Assembly (NCBI GenBank): GCA_023247275.1
Contig: JAHFGT010000015.1
Location: forward strand, 1 to 41,526
DNA from: Candidatus Omnitrophota bacterium
GTDB taxonomy: Bacteria; Omnitrophota; Gorgyraeia; Aquiviventales; Aquiviventaceae
Reading direction: 5' to 3'
DNA length: 41,526 bases
Made by a program: the position numbers and the translations under genes. Below, piece after piece: positions 32,222 to 39,688 of the stretch (positions are counted from its first letter, which is position 1; each line of letters opens with the position of its first letter). The notes under the pieces are model-generated. The model made no database searches. It was not told where the DNA came from and saw only the letters and a list, made by a program, of their open reading frames with translations.

Positions 32222-35082
32222 TCACGATCGGACGACACAGGTGTTGGCTACAGCGCATGGCATTGATGATCGGGTGTACGATGATGGTCGCGTCGGTGGC
32301 GGCTGGAGCAGAGACCGCTGATGATCGATATGCGCGCGGGCTGAAACATTATTTGGCCGGTGAATATGATCAAGCCACTGAAGAACTTCAGCAGCTGATT
32401 CAGGAGGATCCGCAGCATGCCGAGGCCAAGGATCTGCTCAAGATCGTGCAAGATTCTCGACAGCAGCAGGGCACGGCGTCTGGGGTCCTGGGACATTTGA
32501 GCCAAGCGCTTGAGGTTCAACAGGCCGAGAATCGGCGGCTCAAGAGTGTGCTGGAGACCACAGAGCAGCGATTAGCGCGTTTGTCCGACGAGCGCCAGAA
32601 GCTCCAACAGGCATTGACGGCCACGCAGGTTGAACTTAACTCCACCCGGGACGCGCTACGTCAGACGCAGACCGAGCTCGCAGATCAACAGGAGACGCAA
32701 CGTCGGGTTGGAGAGAAACTTGCGCAACTACGCAAAGCCTATGAGACGCTGCAGCAAGAGCACCAGACCTCTACGCAGCAGCTCGGACAGACCAAAGATG
32801 AGTTGGCGGCTGCAAAAACCGAACTGGCGCAGTTGCGGGTCAAGCGCAATGAATTGGAGCGCGTGCAGCGGACTGCCGGGGAAACCGAGCAGGATAACAA
32901 GCATTTGTTGGCCGAGCGCACGCAGCTGACCGGGCAGATCCAGTCGCTGACCCGTGAGATGGATTCGGCCCAGGCGCGAACACGCACGTTGGAACAACAG
33001 CTCGACCAAGAGCACAGCGCTCGGATCTCGCTGACGCAGCAGATTCAGGAGCTGGATCGAATGAAGGCCACCCTTGAGGAGCAGTTAGCCAAAGCCCAAC
33101 AGGCGCAGCAAGACGTCCACGAGGAGCTCACCGGTAACGAGCAAGTCCGCGGCGCGCTGGAGAAGCACGTGGCGGATGTGACACAGCGGTTGGCGCAGCG
33201 CGAGGAACAGCTGAAGACACTGGATCAAGCTCGCACCGCGCTCGATCGTCAATACCAACAGGTCCAGGGTGACCGCCAACATTTGGATCAGCAGCTGCAG
33301 CAGACCCAGCAGCAACTCACCCAGGCCCAAGATGCGCTGGCTGCGGCCAAGACCGAGCTTGAAGCCGCGAAGGTGAAGCGCAATGACGTCGAGCGAGTGC
33401 AGCGGTCGCTCACCAAGGCGGAACGCGACGCAGGGCAGGCGGTGGGGGAGCGGGACGACCTGAAAAAAGAGCTCGCCGGAATCCGCAAAGAGCTCTTGGC
33501 CCGTCAACAAGAATCGACCGGATTGCACCAACAGTTGGCGAAGGCTGAGCAAGAACAGGAACGACTTGGCCGAGAGTTGGAGGCGACGCGGAAAACCGCC
33601 CAAGAGTTGCAGGGTCGGCTGACGGCTACCGAGCAACATGGCAAGGAACTGCAACAGCAATTGACGGCCAAGAATCAAAACGCCACCGGTCTGGAACAAG
33701 AGATGGCCAAGGTCGGACAGCGGCTCGCGCAGCGTGAAGAGCAGCTCCAGAAACTGCAGCAAATCCACGGGACATTGGATCGACAGTATGTCAACGTCAA
33801 GACCGACTACGAACGGATGGAAGATCGATTGCATGCAATCGAAGTGGAGAGGCGCACGTTAGAAGATGAGGCGGCCAAGCAGCAGCAGGGGTTGGCGTCA
33901 GCGACCGAGGATCTGGAACAGCTCAAACGACAACAGGGTCAAGAGATCGAGCAGGCCAAGACGCGCGAGCAGCGGTTGACCAGCGACTTGAGCGAGGCAA
34001 GGGCCGCGGTGGTTGAGCTGAAACAGCGGTTGGCGGATATTGGACAAAGCGGCTCGACATTGGACGCGCAACTGGTTCAGACGCGCAAAGCCAAAGTCAC
34101 CCTCGAAGAACAGGTCAAAGACCGAGATCAGCAGGTGGCACAGTTGCGCCAGCAACTGGATTCCCGCGATCAAGCCGTCGCGGACAAGGAACGCGAGTTG
34201 GCCCAACTGAAGAGCCAAATGAGCGAGACCGGCGAACACCAGGCCACCTTGCAGCAGCAGTTGCAAGTTGCGAAGGAGACGCAGGCGACCTATAACGAGC
34301 AGATCAAGGCCTTGCAAAGTTTGAAGGCGGAGCGGGATGGGCTACGGGCCGCGCTCAATGAACAGGAGTCGACGGTGAGTAAACTCCAATCCGAGATCGC
34401 CAGTTTGACACGGGATCTGGAAACATCCAAGCGACAGGTGCGCCTGGCCGATGCTGGCACGAAGGATAAAGATGAGCAGTTCAAGATTGAGCATCAAGGG
34501 CTCGAATGGCGCGTAGAGGCCCTGCAGCGAGAACTGCAAGAATCCCGGGCGGCAGAAGCCAAGACCCAAGCTGAGCTGGCCAATCTCCATACGGAGTTCA
34601 ACCAGCAGACCACCTTTAAGGATCAACTCGCCAATCGGTTGGCTCAGCGGGAGGCCCAACTGAAACAAGCCGAGTCGGTCATCGCGCTGCTGCAAGGCAC
34701 CAAAGGCGGCACAGCCACGATCGGACCTGGGGCGGGAGCTGGTGACACTGCACCGGTGGCGACCGGGTCGGCCGCATCAAATAGCGGTCCGGCGGCCACC
34801 GTCGCGCCATCCGCATCGACGACGGGTCCCCCGGAACAAGCGGTGCGAATCTATGACATCAATCACGAACTGGATTTCGTGGTCTTTTCCATGAAAGGGC
34901 TTGAATGGGCGCAGGCCGGAACGCAGCTGGTGTTAGCTGATCGCGGGACCCCGATCGCCACGGTGGAGCTGACCGAGCTCGACAGCGCCGGATTTGCGAT
35001 CGGCCAAATTGTGAAGACGTTGGACCCGACACGAACGATCCATAAGGGCGATCTGTTGATGGCTCGCCCGGTCGGTCAGTAA
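32212..35082 (+). CDS. Large secreted coiled-coil protein
   Basis: About 956 residues. A signal-like hydrophobic segment (M-A-L-M-I-G-C-T-M-M-V-A-S-V-A-A-G-A) leads into one TPR-like unit (Y-L-A-G-E-Y-D-Q-A-T-E-E-L). An almost unbroken coiled coil of some 750 residues follows, full of Gln, Glu, Leu and Arg. After a Gly/Ala/Thr-rich linker, a C-terminal beta domain of about 75 residues reads V-R-I-Y-D-I-N-H-E-L-D-F-V-V-F-S and ends G-D-L-L-M-A-R. I prefer ATG 32212 (AAAAGG 9 nt upstream) to 32203; ATG 32257 is also possible. It could be a periplasm-spanning or surface filament protein; function is unknown. Confidence 0.75.
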   Translation: MVVITIGRHRCWLQRMALMIGCTMMVASVAAGAETADDRYARGLKHYLAGEYDQATEELQQLIQEDPQHAEAKDLLKIVQDSRQQQGTASGVLGHLSQALEVQQAENRRLKSVLETTEQRLARLSDERQKLQQALTATQVELNSTRDALRQTQTELADQQETQRRVGEKLAQLRKAYETLQQEHQTSTQQLGQTKDELAAAKTELAQLRVKRNELERVQRTAGETEQDNKHLLAERTQLTGQIQSLTREMDSAQARTRTLEQQLDQEHSARISLTQQIQELDRMKATLEEQLAKAQQAQQDVHEELTGNEQVRGALEKHVADVTQRLAQREEQLKTLDQARTALDRQYQQVQGDRQHLDQQLQQTQQQLTQAQDALAAAKTELEAAKVKRNDVERVQRSLTKAERDAGQAVGERDDLKKELAGIRKELLARQQESTGLHQQLAKAEQEQERLGRELEATRKTAQELQGRLTATEQHGKELQQQLTAKNQNATGLEQEMAKVGQRLAQREEQLQKLQQIHGTLDRQYVNVKTDYERMEDRLHAIEVERRTLEDEAAKQQQGLASATEDLEQLKRQQGQEIEQAKTREQRLTSDLSEARAAVVELKQRLADIGQSGSTLDAQLVQTRKAKVTLEEQVKDRDQQVAQLRQQLDSRDQAVADKERELAQLKSQMSETGEHQATLQQQLQVAKETQATYNEQIKALQSLKAERDGLRAALNEQESTVSKLQSEIASLTRDLETSKRQVRLADAGTKDKDEQFKIEHQGLEWRVEALQRELQESRAAEAKTQAELANLHTEFNQQTTFKDQLANRLAQREAQLKQAESVIALLQGTKGGTATIGPGAGAGDTAPVATGSAASNSGPAATVAPSASTTGPPEQAVRIYDINHELDFVVFSMKGLEWAQAGTQLVLADRGTPIATVELTELDSAGFAIGQIVKTLDPTRTIHKGDLLMARPVGQ

Positions 35083-35106
35083 ATCACTCAGCGTTGGAGC
35101 CGAACG

Positions 35107-36951
35107 ATTCTCGAACGCCGTCGACGCTGGCCATCGCGTCTTGTCCCCTTAACTTTCTGTTTGTTGTCCATCGCCGCTAGGCCATCAGCGTCTGTGCGTG
35201 AGCTCAACGACCCTGCTGCGGGTCTCCGGGTGGCGTTCACAGCACTCACCGCAGGCCAGGTGGTTGGTGGTCGGGTCACCATCCGGCTGGTAGTGGCGCC
35301 TGCGGTGCCGATCAGTCAAATCACCGTCTATACAGATGGAAACCTACTCGGCACGGCCCTGAGCGAACCGTATCAGATCATCTGGGATACCCGAACCGAG
35401 CTGGATGGCCCGCATGTCCTGTTCGCAAAAGCGACCGATGCAGAGTTCCGTCAAGCGAGCACGGAGAAGCTGACGGTCATCGTGGATAATACGCCGCCGC
35501 AGGTGCAGCTGACCGCACCGCAGGATGGCGTAGTACTGGTTGGGATCGTCCATCTGGCCGCGGATGCCGAGGATGTGCTTGGCGTACGGGCCGTCAGATT
35601 TCTTCTCAACGGCGAGTCGATCGGTGAGGCCACCACCTCACCCTATGTAATCGACTGGGACAGCCGGCGCGTACCGAATGTGCCCTGTACGTTGCGGGTT
35701 CGCGTATTGGACCGGGCGAATAATGAAGCGAGCTCTGTGCCGATCAACGTGCGGATCTCCAACACGAATCGGTACCCGGTCCTGAGCCCTATTGGTTCCA
35801 AGACGGTGGAGGAGGGGGTTCCACTCGCGTTTCGTGTAGAGGCGAAGGATCCAGATGGCGCGCGAGATCCGCTGGTTTTTCGTGCCATGAACCTGCCGAC
35901 TTGGGCCACATTGGATCCAAAGACCGGGGAGTTCCGCGGGACGCCCAGCTCGACAGAGGCGACGATCGAACACCCCCATCGGGTGTACGAGCACGTGAAC
36001 TTCGACGTGTGCGATCCTGAGCCGTTGTGCGTTCATGAAGAGGTGTCGATCACCGTCGCCAACCACGACAATCCGCCGGTGCTGGAACCGGTCAAGGATC
36101 TTCGGCTCGGCGAGGGTGACCCGCTGTCGATTGTGCTCGTCAGCAGCGACCCAGATGGGGATCCGTTGACGTGCAAAGCGCGACAGATTCCATTCTGGGC
36201 CACATTTGATCCCTCGACCTGCACGCTGGCCGGTACCCCGCCGGGTGATGCGGCGACCCTGGCTGAGCCCACCGTGGTGTATGACCGGATCAGCTTTGAA
36301 GTGTGCGATCCGGAACAGCTCTGCGCGAGCCGCCAAATGGTCATCACCGTGTTCGATGTGCAGAATCGTCCGCCGGTTTTTGATCCGCTGCTCCCGCAGA
36401 TTCTCAACGAAGGTGGGTCGCTCTCGTTGACGGTGACCGTGACCGATGCAGACCGTGATCATCTGACACTGGTATCGGAAACGCTTCCGCGCGGCATGAC
36501 ATTTGAGGACCATGGCGATGGCACCGGCGTCTATCAGTGGCACCCTGCAGAGGATCAGTCGGGCCAGTATGATGTGGAGGTGGCGGCGACCGATAGCCAG
36601 CTTGAAACTCACCAGACCCTCCATGTGACGGTGCGGGAGACCAGTCTAGCGATTTCCGGGATGGTGGACGATCGGGACACCGGATTCCCGGTCAAGGGCG
36701 CTACGGTCAGCGTGAGCACGAATACGAAAAAGCTCAGCGAGGCGACGACGAATGAAGATGGGGTGTTTGTGCTCAAAGACTTGCGAGCCGGTAAATATTT
36801 CCTTCGACCGTCGTATCTACTGGCAGAGAAATTTTCCGCTGAGTCACGCCGCGCCGGTGGCGTGTCGTTTGACCCAGTCGTCCGGAAGGTCGAGGTCAAG
36901 GATAAAGACGTGACCGAAATCAATTTCACCGCCATTCCACCCCGCCAGTAG
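35107..36951 (+). CDS. Secreted Ig-like/carboxypeptidase-regulatory exoprotein, probable ATT start
   Basis: About 614 residues if started at ATT 35107. The start gives a textbook signal peptide: E-R-R-R-R-W-P-S-R, then L-V-P-L-T-F-C-L-L-S-I-A-A, then A-R-P-S-A. The first ordinary start, TTG 35161, would cut through it. GGAG lies 7 nt before the ATT. Two Ig-like domains span about 40-225. Three putative-Ig/cadherin-like repeats follow (about 230-510), each with E-E-G or G-E-G, D-P-D-G and W-A-T-x-D-P, with paired Cys in V-C-D-P-E-x-L-C. A CarboxypepD_reg-like domain ends the protein. It is probably a surface or adhesive protein of the operon. Confidence 0.78.
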   Translation: MLERRRRWPSRLVPLTFCLLSIAARPSASVRELNDPAAGLRVAFTALTAGQVVGGRVTIRLVVAPAVPISQITVYTDGNLLGTALSEPYQIIWDTRTELDGPHVLFAKATDAEFRQASTEKLTVIVDNTPPQVQLTAPQDGVVLVGIVHLAADAEDVLGVRAVRFLLNGESIGEATTSPYVIDWDSRRVPNVPCTLRVRVLDRANNEASSVPINVRISNTNRYPVLSPIGSKTVEEGVPLAFRVEAKDPDGARDPLVFRAMNLPTWATLDPKTGEFRGTPSSTEATIEHPHRVYEHVNFDVCDPEPLCVHEEVSITVANHDNPPVLEPVKDLRLGEGDPLSIVLVSSDPDGDPLTCKARQIPFWATFDPSTCTLAGTPPGDAATLAEPTVVYDRISFEVCDPEQLCASRQMVITVFDVQNRPPVFDPLLPQILNEGGSLSLTVTVTDADRDHLTLVSETLPRGMTFEDHGDGTGVYQWHPAEDQSGQYDVEVAATDSQLETHQTLHVTVRETSLAISGMVDDRDTGFPVKGATVSVSTNTKKLSEATTNEDGVFVLKDLRAGKYFLRPSYLLAEKFSAESRRAGGVSFDPVVRKVEVKDKDVTEINFTAIPPRQ

Positions 36952-36967
36952 CGTTGCGCGGCGCGTC

Positions 36968-36996
36968 TTGACAAGTGCGGTCGGCCTGGGTAAGGT
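36968..36996 (+). promoter_or_regulatory. Predicted promoter for copy-B secreted protein
   Basis: TTGACA (36968-36973), a 17-nt spacer, and TAAGGT (36991-36996). It starts 16 nt after the exoprotein stop and leaves a leader of about 150 nt before ATG 37152. Confidence 0.65.
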
Positions 36997-37002
36997 ACGT
37001 AG

Positions 37003-37151
37003 CAGTCTCGTGCCGTTCCAACTATCGCGCCGAATCCTACCGTACGGTACAGCGAGAGGCGAGACGGATCTTCTGGAGCGGACGGTGAATCTGGTGAAGT
37101 TGGAACGGTACTCGTGGAACGATCGGACGGCAACGGCTGGAGGAATCTGCG
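37003..37151 (+). ncRNA. Structured 5' leader, unclassified
   Basis: Bases 37010-37023 pair with 37098-37111 to form a 14-bp stem (13 Watson-Crick pairs and one G-U) enclosing 74 nt. The enclosed part has its own palindrome (CCGTACGG, 37030-37037). A second TGGAACG at 37115-37121 repeats the 3' arm sequence at 37101-37107, so the 5' arm has an alternative partner nearer the GGAGG ribosome site at 37139-37143. This looks like a regulatory leader, but it matches no riboswitch class I recognise. Confidence 0.45.
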
Positions 37152-37898
37152 ATGAACTCAATCATACGTGTGGGCCGGTGGCTCAGGCTCGTCGCGACGA
37201 TGGCGGTGCTCACTCATGGGGCTGTGGCCGCTGAGGATTCATCTGGCGCAGCAGCTCAGCAGACACCACCGGCCGCCAGTCCGGCCGATCAGGCGTCCTC
37301 GGCGCAGCTGTTGCAGCAGTGGCAGCAGCGTCTGGATGGAAGCCAATGGAATCTGCGCTTGGTCCCGTTGAGCGAAAGTGCTGGGAAGGGCTCTACCGAT
37401 ACGATTCGTTTTGCCGGTCGGCAGCTGACATCAGAGCGCCTGGCCAAAGAAGGTTACACCGGCTCCAACTATACTATGCGGATGGACGGCCCAGACACGG
37501 CCATTTGGGAAACGATGCAAAGTCGCGAGGGGGGCGGGGTGGTGTTTTGGCGGGGCGAGGTGCACGGCGATCAGATGACCGGTGTCATCAGCAAGCGGAT
37601 TGAGCAAGAACCGACCAAAGATTTTTCATTTGCCGGAAATCGAGTCGGCTCTGACTCATCTGCCTCGCCTGCTGCCGGCACGATGGCCACATCGGTGACC
37701 CCAGCACCGGCCCAGTCAGCCGCCACTGCAACCGCACCACCTGTTCCAGCAGAACCCGCTGCTCCAGCCACCGCGCCGGCGCCGACTGCGGCGCCACAGG
37801 TTGTCATCCCTTCCAGCCAACCGCCCAAGAACGAGCCGGCAACCCCACAGACTCCAGCACCATCCCAACTAAAGAAGAAGCGGGGCTGGTTTCGATAA
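37152..37898 (+). CDS. Small secreted protein, three-copy domain (copy B)
   Basis: 248 residues. A signal peptide ends near A-V-A-A (about 27). A Gln-rich helix follows, then the conserved domain at about 63-164: W-N-L-R-L, D-T-I-R-F, K-E-G-Y, W-E-T-M-Q-S, V-V-F-W-R-G, G-D-Q-M-T-G-V-I-S-K and F-A-G. A long Ala/Pro/Thr tail ends K-K-K-R-G-W-F-R, echoing the end of copy A. It has a GGAGG ribosome site and its own promoter and structured leader. No named family is recognised. Secretion is well supported; function is unknown. Confidence 0.78.
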   Translation: MNSIIRVGRWLRLVATMAVLTHGAVAAEDSSGAAAQQTPPAASPADQASSAQLLQQWQQRLDGSQWNLRLVPLSESAGKGSTDTIRFAGRQLTSERLAKEGYTGSNYTMRMDGPDTAIWETMQSREGGGVVFWRGEVHGDQMTGVISKRIEQEPTKDFSFAGNRVGSDSSASPAAGTMATSVTPAPAQSAATATAPPVPAEPAAPATAPAPTAAPQVVIPSSQPPKNEPATPQTPAPSQLKKKRGWFR

Positions 37899-37917
37899 GC
37901 TCTGGTTTTGCCTTGGC

Positions 37918-37947
37918 TTGACACGCCATTCGGGAATCAGGTATGGT
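37918..37947 (+). promoter_or_regulatory. Predicted promoter of the c-di-GMP riboswitch
   Basis: TTGACA (37918-37923), an 18-nt spacer, and TATGGT (37942-37947). It begins 20 nt after the copy-B gene and would start RNA at about 37954, some 36 nt before the aptamer. Confidence 0.65.
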
Positions 37948-37989
37948 CTAACTACAGCATGACCTGATCCCTGACAATCTATGAGACTG

Positions 37990-38072
37990 CAAAGGGCAAA
38001 CTATCCGAAAGGGTAGGACGCAAAGCCGCAAGCCCTCTCCCCGTAAGGGGCAGGGCGGTTGGGCTACCAGCG
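37990..38072 (+). ncRNA. Cyclic-di-GMP-I (GEMM-I) riboswitch aptamer
   Basis: The sequence carries the GEMM-I core nearly intact: AGGGCAAAC at 37993-38001, a stem CTATCC/GGGTAG capped by a GAAA tetraloop (38001-38016), GGACGCAAAGCC (38016-38027), a second stem CCCC-GTAA-GGGG (38039-38050), and the closing GGGCTACCAG (38061-38070). Aligned by eye to the Vibrio Vc2 aptamer, the position that separates c-di-GMP (G20) from cGAMP (A20) binding is G, so c-di-GMP is the likely ligand. Intrinsic terminators follow at 38081 and 38187. Confidence 0.88.
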
Positions 38073-38080
38073 ATACACCT

Positions 38081-38118
38081 GACGACGTCCTCCGAGTTCG
38101 GAGGACGTCGTCATTTTT
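38081..38118 (+). terminator. Intrinsic terminator, riboswitch expression platform
   Basis: GACGACGTCCTCCG (38081-38094) pairs perfectly with CGGAGGACGTCGTC (38099-38112) across AGTT, followed by ATTTTT. It starts about 10 nt after the aptamer. I could not find an obvious anti-terminator sharing its bases, so whether the ligand turns it on or off is unresolved. Confidence 0.85.
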
Positions 38119-38186
38119 CGGAGACCGGCGACGACCATGATGACACCAGTTTGGGCGCGCGAGTCGGGACGTGCGTACATCTGTAG

Positions 38187-38213
38187 CTACGGCCATGCGG
38201 CCGTAGTTTTTTT
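38187..38213 (+). terminator. Second intrinsic terminator
   Basis: CTACGGCC (38187-38194) pairs perfectly with GGCCGTAG (38199-38206) across ATGC, followed by seven T. It lies 68 nt after the first terminator and 154 nt before the transposase-fusion gene. Bases 38119-38186 between the two hold no supported gene. Confidence 0.85.
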
Positions 38214-38226
38214 GTGTCTGCTTCCA

Positions 38227-38315
38227 GGTGCCAGGCACACCGGCTTCCGGGTGCCTGGCACCCCCGGCTCGCTGTCGCCTGTTCCGACATGTCTGGCGCT
38301 GCGGTGCCAGGCACC
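38227..38315. repeat. GGTGCCAGGCACC REP-like palindromes
   Basis: GGTGCCAGGCAC (38227-38238) pairs with GTGCCTGGCACC (38251-38262), with an inner CCGG-CTT-CCGG extension, making one long hairpin. A further self-palindromic copy GGTGCCAGGCACC is at 38303-38315. REP elements of this kind typically flank RAYT transposase genes, and a RAYT-derived gene begins 52 nt downstream. Confidence 0.72.
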
Positions 38316-38367
38316 GGTGCTGACACGACTTGTCAGACTGTGCGATTGGCTCGGGGGGAATCGTTAA

Positions 38368-39684
38368 ATGCCACGCCCGCGACGGGTCCATGTGGTTGGG
38401 GCTCTGTACCAGCTCACCGCCAGAGCCATCGATGGCATGCAACTGTTCCGCGGGGAGCCAGACTATGAGGCGTATCTGGAGTTATTGGAACGATACCGGC
38501 AGCTCTACGGCATCCGAGTGTTCGCCTACGGACTGTTTCCGGATCATGTGCAGCTGTGTGTGGAGTGCATGGGACAGGGAACCGTCTCAGAGTTGATGCA
38601 GGCGCTCAGCAGCGGGTATACGAAGCAGTACAACAAACGGTATCACCACACCGGTCCACTCCTGCAGGAGCGGTTTAAATCGACTGTGCTGGAGAAAGCG
38701 CCCTCGTTGCTTCTCGCCACCGGCTACATCCATGCGTTTGCCCGGCGGGTCGGCCTTGCCCTGACCCACGACGCGTACCAGTGGAGCAGCTATGCCAGCT
38801 ATGCGACCGGCGGATCCGGGCCGCAGGGTGTTGAACCTGCGACGGTCCACGAGCTGCTGCGCCACTTCACTGAGCAGATCGCTGACCAGAGCTACGCGCA
38901 GTGGTTGCTGTCGGTACCGGAGACCAATTGGCAGCAATGCGAGGCGCAGTGGCGGCAGCCGATCGTCGGCTCCGACGCATTTGTGGCGCAGGTGAAAGCC
39001 CAGGCGACGACCTGCGCGATATCCAGCTCGGTCAGCTCGGCTCTATCGACAACCGAATCCCACCAGTCGCTCCCACATGCTGGTTCGGGCCGACCACCCC
39101 GACTGGTATCGCCAGCGTTGACTGCGTGCGTGAGCGTCGCGTTCCTCTCGTTCTGCGCCGCCATGCTGTACGCCCACAATCTGCAGACCTTACGGCAAAC
39201 GGTGAAAGTCCTCACACAGTCGCCGATGGCCGCGATCCCCGCGACGCCGACGAGCGAGCTCGCTGATCGCGTCCGCGTGGCCCAGCCGACCGAAGCGGCC
39301 TTAGCCACGTTTCTTCGGCCGGTGGGATTGACCGGCACTGTGTGGCACCTCCGCACGAAACCGGTTGCGGCTGACGCGGCGACACCGGCTCAGTCGGATC
39401 AGTTGCGGTTTGAATCCGGCAAGCTGGTGTCGTTCCGGCTGCAGGCTGAAGGGTTTTTGCCATCAGGTTACCGTGTGCTCGCCCAGGCGGATGGCGTCGT
39501 CGTCTGGGAAGCGTTGCAGACCAACGCGGCAGGTGCCACGGCCTACTGGCGAGGAACGTGTGAAGGACAGCTCATGCGCGGGCTGATGACCCGTCAGATC
39601 GTGAATCAGCCTCCGAGCAGTCAGAATTTTGTCGGGAGCCTTGCAACTGTCAATATCGCGGCGCAGGCCAGACCGGAGATTTGA
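38368..39684 (+). CDS. RAYT (Y1/HUH transposase)-derived domain fused to a membrane helix and the three-copy secreted domain (copy C)
   Basis: 438 residues. Residues 1-145 match REP-associated tyrosine transposases along their whole length: A-Y-G-L-F-P-D-H-V-Q-L, then Y-T-K-Q-Y-N-K-R-Y, G-P-L-L-Q-E-R-F-K-S, Y120 in G-Y-I-H-A-F-A-R-R-V-G-L, and Y-Q-W-S-S-Y-A-S-Y. The HUH motif is altered: H60-V-Q62 instead of H-x-H, while the candidate catalytic Tyr (Y120) remains. A helix at about 246-268 spans the membrane. Residues about 324-425 are copy C of the domain found in the secreted proteins at 31532 and 37152 (W-H-L-R, W-E-A-L-Q-T, Y-W-R-G, G-L-M-T-R, F-V-G). There is a GGGGGG site before ATG. The DNA-binding half would face the cytoplasm and copy C the periplasm. 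Confidence 0.85.
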   Translation: MPRPRRVHVVGALYQLTARAIDGMQLFRGEPDYEAYLELLERYRQLYGIRVFAYGLFPDHVQLCVECMGQGTVSELMQALSSGYTKQYNKRYHHTGPLLQERFKSTVLEKAPSLLLATGYIHAFARRVGLALTHDAYQWSSYASYATGGSGPQGVEPATVHELLRHFTEQIADQSYAQWLLSVPETNWQQCEAQWRQPIVGSDAFVAQVKAQATTCAISSSVSSALSTTESHQSLPHAGSGRPPRLVSPALTACVSVAFLSFCAAMLYAHNLQTLRQTVKVLTQSPMAAIPATPTSELADRVRVAQPTEAALATFLRPVGLTGTVWHLRTKPVAADAATPAQSDQLRFESGKLVSFRLQAEGFLPSGYRVLAQADGVVVWEALQTNAAGATAYWRGTCEGQLMRGLMTRQIVNQPPSSQNFVGSLATVNIAAQARPEI

Positions 39685-39688
39685 CGCG

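Noticed and set aside
36609..37133. 174-codon minus-strand frame across the copy-B promoter and leader
   Set aside because: It overlaps the exoprotein's conserved C-terminal domain and a good promoter, and its protein sequence is low complexity.
37990..38072. cGAMP-type (GEMM-Ib) riboswitch
   Set aside because: The specificity position, by eye alignment, is G as in c-di-GMP aptamers. Binding data would be needed to overturn this.
38137..38367. Short frame between the riboswitch terminators and the fusion gene
   Set aside because: It reads through a perfect intrinsic terminator and the REP palindromes and shows no protein-like pattern.
38227..39684. Complete active insertion sequence
   Set aside because: The transposase motif is degenerate, the gene continues into a membrane helix and a secreted domain, and no IS ends or target duplication are visible.
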